A DNA stretch of 64,000 nt from Saturnia japonica (taxonomy: Eukaryota > Arthropoda > Insecta > Lepidoptera > Saturniidae), in the NCBI GenBank assembly GCA_033032175.1, contig CM065318.1, positions 11,036,001-11,100,000 on the forward strand, written 5' to 3'. The position numbers were made by a program, and so were the translations under genes. The notes beneath the pieces were generated by a model. It was not told where the DNA came from. It did no database searches and saw only the letters and a program-made list of their open reading frames with translations. Shown piece after piece: positions 56,300 through 64,000 of the stretch (positions are counted from its first letter, which is position 1; each line of letters begins with the position of its first letter).

Positions 56300-57545
56300 A
56301 TAAGTACTACTGTGTCAAAAAAGTAGCTGTAAAAGATCAATAATACAAAAATGTTAGTTATTCATCCAAATTTATTTTATCGCCTTCAAAGTATGCTCCT
56401 TCAGAAACAATATACTCACGCCAACGAATAATACAATCATCAAAACATTTTACAAACGCTTTTTGCGGAATTGAGTTTAATTATCGCCGTTAATTTCTTT
56501 ATATCTTTAAACGGGTGCCACGAAGTAGTCATTTGAGTTAAAGAAAGAAGTCTGCTGGGGCCATATCTGGTGAATAAGGTGGTTGCACGATGATATTTGT
56601 TGAGTTTTTAGGTTAAAAATCCGTTCATAATGATGGCCTTGTGCGAAGGCGCATTATCGTGGTGCAAAATTCAACGATTTTCTTTCCACTAATCTGGCCT
56701 TTTTCGTCGAAAGTGCTCTCTTAAACACTCTCAAATAATATACTGTATTCACCTTTGACCTTCTGGTAGGAATTCCGGGAACACAACACTGCGATAGTCA
56801 AAGAAAACAGTCAACATGACTTTGACTTTTGTTCGACTTTGACGTGGTTTTTTCGTTTGCGGTACACTTGCAAGGTGCTACTCCGAAGCTTGTTAACTAG
56901 TTTGTATGTCAAAAACGTAAACCCACGTCTCGCTACCAGTAACAATGCGTTTCATGAATGTTGGGCCGGAATTGACTTGATCTAGTTTGTTCACAGCGAC
57001 TCTTTGCGATTGAGTTTTTGGAGAAAATTCAGGTCTTTGGGACTAGTCGAGCGGCAACATTTGTCAAGCCCAACTCATTATTTAAAATGATACGAATCGA
57101 CTTGTGAGACACAGAAAGTTCAGCGGCTATCTCTCTAACTTGAATGAGGATTTTCATTCACTATTTCCTTCACTTTTACGATGTTAACTACAGTTGAAGA
57201 CGTTGATGGCCTACCTGGGCGAGCCAAATGTTTTAGCATATCTCGATCACTTTTGAACGCTTTGTACCACTCATAAGCACGTGTTTTTGATAAAGTCAAT
57301 TCACCCTAAGCCTTCTGTAATATTTTAAGCGTCTCTGAACATGAAATTCCATAGGCGATGCAAAATTTAAGACAATCTCTTTGTTTGATGTTTTTGTCCA
57401 TTATGAAATTCGCAATACACACTAGATATGATCTAACTAAATCAGCACTGTATTTAATTTAAATGACAGATGCAACTCAAACTCCGCAACAAAAAGAAAA
57501 ACACTTGTGCCAATCTAAAAAAAAAAATTTTGGAACCCTATATAT
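56300..57545 (-). pseudogene. Second mariner relic
   Basis: On the minus strand, broken pieces of a mariner transposase appear in order: KQRDCLKFCIAYGISCSETL (~57400-57340), KTRAYEWYKAFKSDRD (~57290-57240), GRPSTSS, REIAAELSVSHKSIRIILNN (~57150-57085), KVKVMLTVFFDY (~56835-56800) and LHHDNAPSHKA (~56670), followed by LTQMTTSWHPF. It has many stops. The outer end starts 'ctactgtgtcaaaaaagtag', similar to the left end of the 49.76 kb mariner, but the opposite end is not a clear match. Confidence 0.8.
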
Positions 57546-57559
57546 ATCATCCATTCCTG

Positions 57560-58110
57560 ATACATTTTTGACATAATGTAAATACTTATTACAATAAAAT
57601 ATGTTTATATTTTTTTATTTGTCTGTTTATTTTTGTTCCGGCTAATCTCCGGAATGGTTGGACTTGCAGATAGCTGATTTTATAAGGAGTAACTTAAGGT
57701 ACATTTATTTTAGAAAAAGAATTATGGTTCCACGCAAATAAAATAAACTAAAGTAGCAAGGCGTCCTATGTGCACGTTCCTTTTCGTCGCTGTCGCCGCA
57801 TACAAAAAGTCAGACGGATGAAGTTGAAGAAGGCCCCAGCTAGTGTAAAAATAAAATTCATATATTTCTGTGTAATCGCATACCTCACGATTTCTATTCT
57901 CATTTGTTGTATCAGAAATAGTAAATTAACACACTTGTCTGGTCATGTTGTATATTTACAAAAGGATACAACCCTTTCATACATTATTGAGCATGGGTAA
58001 AAAGAAATTTGTAAAAATATGAAAATTATATCAACTGGTAATTAATGTTATAATATATATAACAATTTCTGAAAATTTGATTTGTTGAATTTTGGCCATC
58101 TGAGCGCAGA
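57560..58110. repeat. Interspersed repeat pieces
   Basis: 57620-57720 ('ttccggctaatctccggaat … gcagatagctgattttataa') is a frequent lepidopteran repeat phrase, and 57950-58050 resembles 10660-10745. No gene is supported; the 76-codon frame at 57770 is probably chance. Confidence 0.4.
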
Positions 58111-58840
58111 GTTTTTAAATATTTTACGTTTATTTATTGAAAAGTTTTCACCCGTGTACATTTTGTATGACAAATATCGCCAACGCACCAGAATAGGCAA
58201 TTTTTTATACCTAGTGTAAAACTATCGACGTTTTATGAGGAATAAATTAATTATATAATTTAATATTTTTTAATAGTTGGTACCATGGTCGAACGACTTT
58301 ATTTTATTGACTAGAAAAAAGGCATCATCGTAGAAAAATATTATTCTCGTCGCTTGTAATTATTATATGTATTATCTCATAAAACTCGATATTTTTGCTA
58401 TTGAAACATAAAAAAAAAACATTGAGCACATAAATTTTTTTCGTTCTTCATATATTAACATTTAATTAATATCTATTAATTAATTAATTAAATTTTTATA
58501 TTATAATAAAATAAATATTTATTCGATTGAAAAAAAATTATAGCCAGTACGGATGTTTTAACGTCAATAGACAAAAAATAATAAGCATAATATTTCCACT
58601 TATTTTTAACTCTGCTTTTGTCATAGAGTACTCGCGCGTGACTGAACCATAAACCAAGTCTACTACACCCAATATTATAGTAATATTCTTTGGCGCTTTG
58701 TATAATAAGCCCAAATGCGGCAATTTTGCTTGTTGACTTACCATGACAAATAAAAATGGGCTTCATGTGAAAAATATTTCTTTTTTCCAGAAAAACCAGC
58801 GGGTTATTCTTAAATGAATTCAGTAAATCTACGGTGATGT
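58111..58840. other. Very AT-rich, no features seen
   Basis: Includes several A and T runs and TTAATTAATTAA near 58476-58490. No gene. Confidence 0.4.
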
Positions 58841-58844
58841 GAAT

Positions 58845-59035
58845 GGTCGGCCGAATTCAGTTTTTGCACATGTTGCACGTTGTAAAGCTTCGAAGCCAAA
58901 TCATTGCCCAAAATTCGCCATGTGGTCGTTGTGGATAACCCCAATTATTGGGAACGTCGAGGAATTGACAATTCGAATCTTCTTCAATACTGTGACTCAC
59001 GGCCTTGACGTTTTCACTTGAACACACATTACACA
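58845..59035 (-). pseudogene. Mariner-like (DUF4817-type) transposase fragment
   Basis: Minus-strand frames read VKAVSHSIEEDSN, then (shifted) QLGLSTTTTWRILGNDLA and KLYNVQHVQKLNSADHS. These match the helix-turn-helix part of the transposase family also seen at 35362-36290. No catalytic part remains. Confidence 0.6.
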
Positions 59036-59064
59036 CTACATTAACACACTTTAGCACACATTTA

Positions 59065-59465
59065 GTCTTTGACCTGGAATAACACATAGGGTACTTTTTA
59101 TTCCGATAAACATCATAGTTTGACCAGTATTATCTTACAAATATAGTAAATGTGAAAGTTTGTATGTTTGTTACTCAATCACGCAAAAACGGCTGAACGG
59201 TTTTGGATGAAATTTAGCACACAGATATTCTGTAACCAGGAATAACACATGGGGTACCCCGTAGGTTATCCCGGTAAAAGTCATAGCTTATCCAGAGTTA
59301 TCCTACAGATATAATAAATGAAAAAAAAAAATGTTACTCTATAACGCAAAATCGGCGGAATGGATTTTAATGCAATTTAGCACTCACATAGTCTATAACC
59401 TTGATTAACACAAAGGATACATTTTGTTCCGGTTAATATTATAGCTTGACCACTGTTATCAATTC
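59065..59465. repeat. ~170-bp tandem repeat, two to three units
   Basis: 'cctggaataacacatagggt', 'ccaggaataacacatggggt' and 'cttgattaacacaaaggata' start successive units, each followed by 'tccg-taa', 'catagctt-acca-tgttatc' and 'cgcaaaa-cggc-gaa'. Typical of insect repeat tails. Confidence 0.65.
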
Positions 59466-59761
59466 ATATATAAGCCTAAGCCTAAGTCTAAAATTATTCC
59501 TTTGTGGTAATTTTTTTTAGATTGTTTGAACTGTGATCATAATGCATGAGCCGACAAAACGAAGCAAGCGGGCTGTGGCAGCGGCCGGCGAATACTCGAA
59601 ATTGATTTTTTTAAACTATTTGTTTCCGTAATTTTTCCTACACATGGAGATTACCCCTCACCCTCCCCCATGCTTTAACATCATCAAATTCAATGGCATG
59701 TTATCAAAAGCCCAATCTCTATATAATTTTTGAACGATTATTGTATTGTTTACGTCAACTA

Positions 59762-59900
59762 AACCTAAACTTAAGTCTAAGCCTAAACCTAATCCTAATC
59801 ACAATCCCAAATCTGAACCCAAACCTATACCTAAACTTTAACCTAAATCTAAGCCCATATCTAAATCAAATGCAAACCTAAACGCAAACCTAAACACTTG
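59762..59900. repeat. Degenerate CCTAAA repeat
   Basis: About 140 bases of imperfect CCTAAA / CCTAAT / CCTAAG hexamers; a short precursor lies at 59473-59490. It resembles, but does not equal, the insect telomere unit CCTAA. Confidence 0.75.
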
Positions 59901-59978
59901 CGGGACAGCGACTTCATGTTATACGTATGTATAGATATAGGTACCACAATTAGATATGTCATAGCGATCGAGACTTTG

Positions 59979-61160
59979 TCTATAATAATATTATAAAGAG
60001 GAAGGTTTGATTGTTTGTTATTTTGCATTAAATAGGTTCCGCAACTACTGAACCGATTTGAAAAATTCTTTCACTGTTGGGACATAGGAAGCTACACTAA
60101 CCCAGAGTGACATAGGCTATATTACATTTTTTTTTTAAATAGGGATCCTTACTAAAACTCCAATAATATAACCCACAACTCAAAACCCACGTAAAACTAC
60201 TTTGCTGGCTTTCTTTGAGCTCTGTAATGAAGATGAATTCGCAAAGACACTTCTATACAACGAAGTCCCGCAATACTACACATGGGCCAATAATAAATTC
60301 ACAAGAAGGAGGCGTGGTGTGGACGGAGTTGGCCATCCAGGCATAAAAAAAGATGCCGCTTTAGGAAGAGTCTACGATGTACATCCCTTCTTAATCAGAG
60401 TGTTTTTATCTTAGGATGTTGCTACATCACGTTCGCGGTCCAACCTCATTCGAGTACTTAAAAACCGTTGAGGGAGTTCTCAAAGAGACCTATCAAGCAG
60501 CTTGCCACTCTAAATTGAAGCAGAAATCGTGATATCCTTTTGGACGAATCTCTAGGGCAAATAGTCCATAATTTAGAAATTTTAATAGATGCAGTATATA
60601 TTCTGACATTGAAAATTTGCACGAAAAGTACTTTCGTTGGTTGTGTTCTAGGGCAATAGTGATACCTAGGAATGATACGGTGAACGAAATAAACAATTTG
60701 TTTATACAAAAAGTCCCCGGCCAAATAAAAAATTACAAATCGTTCGACACTGGAACTAATATCGAAGACGCAGGAATTTTTAAATTGTCTAAACCGTTCT
60801 GGACTGCCACCACATGAATTTGACGTTAAAAAGCAGCAAAATAAAACAATGTCAGATATCGTTTAAAGGGTAGAACAAATTGAACATATTCAATGGCTTT
60901 TATTTTGTATATATGATCTTTTTACAAAAATTAGAAAAAAAAAATCTTCTTAAAAGGTAATAAAAAAATATATAAAAAATAATAACAAAAAAGTCATTAA
61001 AATAAAAATAAAAGTTCATTAAAATAATGATAATCAAAGTTTCTTTATAATTTTCTTTTTTAGTAACCTCACGCAAATATTTAGGTTTATTTGTATGTAT
61101 TATTATTTTAAATTTTGACATTTTTTTAAATACCCGTGCAAAGCCGGGGCGGGCCGCTAG
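59979..61160 (+). mobile_element. Internally deleted Helitron (1182 bp)
   Basis: It starts TCTATAATAATATTATAAAG, the usual head of lepidopteran Helitrons (5'-TC), and ends GGGGCGGGCCGCTAG followed by T (3'-CTRR). Only pieces of the helicase remain, and no Rep (HUH) part is visible. It lacks target duplications, as expected for Helitrons. Confidence 0.72.
60195..60817 (+). pseudogene. Helitron helicase (Pif1-like) fragments
   Basis: Three frames give blocks of the Helitron helicase: AFFELCNEDEFAKTLLYNEV, YYTWANNKFTRRRRGVDGVG and LGRVYDVHPF (60202-60400); after a frame break, MLLHHVRGPTSFEYLKTVEG (60414-60475); and then CSRAIVIPRNDTVNEINNLF and VPGQIKNYKSFDTGTNIEDA (60648-60770). The Walker motifs that normally lie between the second and third blocks are missing, so a central deletion joined the two ends. 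Confidence 0.82.
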
Positions 61161-62580
61161 TTAGGAATATAGATGTTTATTTGTTAATTGTATTGCTTTT
61201 TATTTATGTTTATACAAATATGATGACAATATAAATTGTACATAAATAGTACTCAATTATATAATCTATGTACTACCTAATTCAATGTTTCACAAAAAAA
61301 AAATTAATACACAAGAATATTACTACTTACAAAGTTCATGTACTTACAAAGATCACGCACAGTTGTGACTGAAATATATCAAATTTCTTAGCATACGAAC
61401 ATTTTTTTTTGACAGATAAAAAAGCCAATTAATTATTTTTTTCTTTTCAAATAAAAACCTCATTAGTCATAAAAATAAATACGCGACAACCCATGCAACT
61501 GTCTTTGTTTATACTCTCGTTAAATACTAAATTGTTCCAGCTTTTGGTCCACTTGACATTGCTGTTGTTGTGGTATTTTAATTATTTATTTGTACCTTTA
61601 ATGGTCCTACAAGCCTAATTAATATTTTTGCACATCGTAAATTTCAGAAGGTATCGAATTCCGTACAAGTTTGAACAACAAATCTATATCTATCTATATC
61701 TATACATATAATAAAAACGTAACTGATCGATGTCTGTACATAGAAGATATGTGAGAAAAACTATTATGGGGGCCTTTATCAACGCAGTAGAACCCAAAAC
61801 AATGTTTGTTACAATTTTTGTCTGTTTGTCGGTTTGTCTGTTTGCCAACTTTTGTGCGCGCTAATCTCAGAATCGGCTTAACCGATTTGGAAACGGATTT
61901 CATTAATATATTGTGGTAAGGTTCACTTAACATTTAGTGTTTGTTTTACTTCAATAAGTTCATAAATAAAAAAAATTATATCAATTTAAAAATCACGTCG
62001 AACATTTGTTATCGAACAAAAATGCAATAAAATAGCTCTTCAGTAGAATTGACTGAAATCTTAGTTATTTGTATATTATGGTTTGTAAAACGATGATGAT
62101 TGAAAATTTTCATAAAGTTAAAAAATTGAGAGTTTCAATAATTTTAAATTCCAAAGTAAGTTGACCTCAGACCTATGTGATAAATCATATTAAAAGGCGT
62201 CAGCATAGGCTGGATATTTGTTAGTTGAATATAGCAGCGCCGCTGCTAGGGATGGCAATTCATTTCGAAAAAGATCGATTCGAATCAAAATCAAATGAAT
62301 CGATTCACAAATAAATCGAGGTTTAAAAGATTTATCTCTCAAAAATCGACCTTTATTAGATTCACTTTCAAATTTGTATTACTAAAGTATCAGTTACTAT
62401 AGAGAAACATAGAAAGGTATATAGAGAGAGAATTTATTACAGGTATAGGAAAGAAAATTCATTTCAAAAATTTATTATTATAAAGTGTTGTCGTTATTTT
62501 GCTGTTGGGTAATATTTTACTGTTAGTATTTTAATTGGTAAATGACACTATAGAAAATGACAGCATAATTAAATGAATAA
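61161..62580. other. AT-rich spacer with a repeat head
   Basis: 61685-61960 ('ctatatctatatctatacat … gtctgtttgtcggtttgtct … ctaatctcagaatcggctta') resembles the head of a common lepidopteran repeat. 62260-62330 repeats 'tcgattcgaatc'-like words. No gene. Confidence 0.4.
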
Positions 62581-62584
62581 TCCA

Positions 62585-63010
62585 TACCTACTAATATTAT
62601 AAATGCGAAAGTAATACTGTATGTCCCGTCTGTTGCATTTTCACGTCTAGACCGCTGAACCAATTTTGATGAATATTGGTTGAAAAAGGACATAGACTAC
62701 TTTTGGAAATAAAATTGGAAGGGGTGAAATGGGGGGTGAAAATTCGTATGAAGAACCCAATTTTGATGAATTTTGGTATAGAGATATGTTGGACTTTGGA
62801 GAAAGACTTTGGCTACCTTATGTGGTGAAAATACAATTTTAATGCGTGAAATAGGGGATGAAGGTTTGTACGAAGAACCCAACAAACCAATTTTGAAGAA
62901 TAGAGATATATTGGATCTTGGAGACGGAAATAGGGTACCTTATGGCGCAAATATAAAACATGAAGGGGTTAAATAGGGGATGAAATTTTGTATGAAGAAC
63001 TCACTATTTT
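62585..63010 (-). repeat. ~120-bp tandem repeat family, inverted copy
   Basis: On the minus strand it has the same units as 30580-31160 ('gggttcttcatac', 'ttcaccccatttcacccctt', 'tctctataccaaaattcat'). Plus-strand markers 'gaagaaccc' lie near 62750, 62872 and (gaagaactc) 62994, so the period is ~122 bp. It begins at 62585 with 'acctactaatattataaatg', the tail end of this repeat class. Confidence 0.7.
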
Positions 63011-63360
63011 TCAATTGAGGGATATGAAAATTCATATATTAATGCTTTTAGGAAGAAATAAAAGGATTGCGTTTTTGAAAAATTAAAACGCAAGGTGGTA
63101 CAATTAGGGATGATTTACAATACCATACACATAGAGTGCTAAATCCGTCTATGATTTTCTTTTGGTTTGTCGTGTTTAGAGATTAGTCAGTATTTATGCA
63201 GTAATAATATTGCAGTGTGCGGGTTGCGGGAGGCGATAAATGAGTAGTGAGACGTCTACGTTTGACAAATGGTTTATTACGACTGACTTACAATTAATAC
63301 ATATCTTACACCACTACACCATCGGGGTGAAGAAAAAAAAATTGATTATACATTTTTTTT
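63011..63360. other. Spacer next to gypsy fragment
   Basis: May contain LTR or other non-coding parts of the gypsy element, but no second LTR is visible in the window. 'cttacaccactacaccatcgg' at 63305 has no match elsewhere here. Confidence 0.3.
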
Positions 63361-63996
63361 TTACTTAACACTAATTCTAGAAGCATCAGTTTGTAAAATA
63401 AACTCGTTGTCATTTGAAAAATCTGGATATTGTAAACCAGGGGGTGATATCAACGCATTTTTCAAAATTTGAAATGATCTTTCACATTGACTACACCAAA
63501 TGAAAGGTATATTTTTACGACATAAATTATTTAGAGTAATAGTTATTTCTGCAAAATTATTTCTAAATTTTCTGTAATAATTACAAAATGCAACAAAACG
63601 TTTTACTTCGGCTGTATTTTTTGGTGTGGGATAATTTTCAATAATTTTAATTTTATTTTTATCCGGCAAAATTCCTTCTGCTGATACTGTGTGACCTAAA
63701 TATAATAACTCCTTTTTCAGAAAATTACATTTGTTTGGATTTAATTTTAAATTAACTTTTCGAAGTCTCTCAAAGACATCTATTAGGTTTTTATTATGTA
63801 GTTCCCAATTTCTTCCAAAGATCACCAGATCATCTAAATATGTGAAACACTTCTCATATGTAAGTCCCGCCATTGCAATAGTCATTGCTCTTGAAAAAGA
63901 ACTTGGGCTTGTTTTAAGACCCATAGGCATACGTTTCATTTGATACTGCCCGGTATTAGTCGTGAATGCAGTAAGCTTCCTTGACTCGGGATTCAA
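63361..63996 (-). CDS. Ty3/gypsy pol fragment: reverse transcriptase to start of RNase H (partial)
   Basis: An open frame of 211+ codons entering from beyond the right edge. It shows GLKTSPSSFSRAMTIAMAGL, the catalytic FTYLDDLVIFG (~residues 50-60), LGHTVSAEGILPDKNKI, VKRFVAFCNYYRKFR and the first RNase H part, FILQTDASRISVK. It stops three residues after the RNase H TDAS motif, where relatives continue for hundreds of residues, so the element is truncated or rearranged at 63361. Intact RT motifs suggest that it is younger than the 1290-2190 remnant and of a different lineage (YLDD versus FQDD). Confidence 0.88.
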   Translation of the reverse strand: MNPESRKLTAFTTNTGQYQMKRMPMGLKTSPSSFSRAMTIAMAGLTYEKCFTYLDDLVIFGRNWELHNKNLIDVFERLRKVNLKLNPNKCNFLKKELLYLGHTVSAEGILPDKNKIKIIENYPTPKNTAEVKRFVAFCNYYRKFRNNFAEITITLNNLCRKNIPFIWCSQCERSFQILKNALISPPGLQYPDFSNDNEFILQTDASRISVK

Positions 63997-64000
63997 GGTC

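Noticed and set aside
59762..59900. A chromosome end (telomere)
   Set aside because: The unit is CCTAAA-like and degenerate, only ~140 bp long, and normal sequence continues on both sides.

Overview
The window looks like a gene-poor, transposon-rich piece of an insect nuclear genome, most likely a moth or butterfly. The reasons are AT-rich unique DNA, a typical insect chemosensory protein gene with its conserved phase-1 intron, an R1-clade LINE with a UAAUG coupling site, a Transib element, mariners, Helitrons, tRNA-derived SINEs and short LINE tails of the kind familiar from Lepidoptera. No bacterial operons, rRNA or CRISPR arrays were seen.

Layout. Positions 1-13748 and 13890-27589 are two nearly identical copies of one ~13.7 kb block, separated by a 100-N gap. 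This is best read as two haplotypes left side by side in the assembly, not a biological duplication. Each block holds, in order: a decayed Ty3/gypsy reverse transcriptase remnant; a 2.68 kb Transib element with CGGCG target duplications and ~575 bp inverted repeats; a miniature LTR element (TRIM) with a tRNA-Trp primer site; one complete chemosensory protein (CSP) gene on the minus strand, with promoter, 5' UTR exon, two coding exons and poly(A) signal, its introns carrying SINE and LTR pieces; a degenerate ~85 bp tandem repeat; and a 0.9 kb non-autonomous retroelement, complete only in copy 2, with R1-type LINE ends and an internal array of small hairpins.

27.9-34.7 kb is AT-rich DNA with LINE tails and a ~120 bp tandem repeat family. 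35.4-36.3 kb holds a broken mariner-like transposase. About 36.4-41.06 kb has abnormal, homopolymer-rich sequence that resembles uncorrected long-read consensus. 42421-48347 is a structurally complete R1-clade LINE with 14 bp target duplications, two intact ORFs and a 22-base poly(A) tail. The stretch to 64 kb carries a mariner with recognisable inverted ends, a Helitron 3' end, two solo LTRs of related families, a LINE 3' end, a second mariner relic, an internally deleted Helitron with helicase pieces, and a gypsy pol fragment that leaves the window on the right.

How it fits together. The only supported host gene is CSP. The most interesting relation is between the intact LINE and the 0.9 kb element: they share both ends, and the 0.9 kb element has expanded a hairpin-plus-ATAAAAAAT unit present once in the LINE 5' UTR. 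This suggests a parasite/host retroelement pair with a structured-RNA array in the middle.
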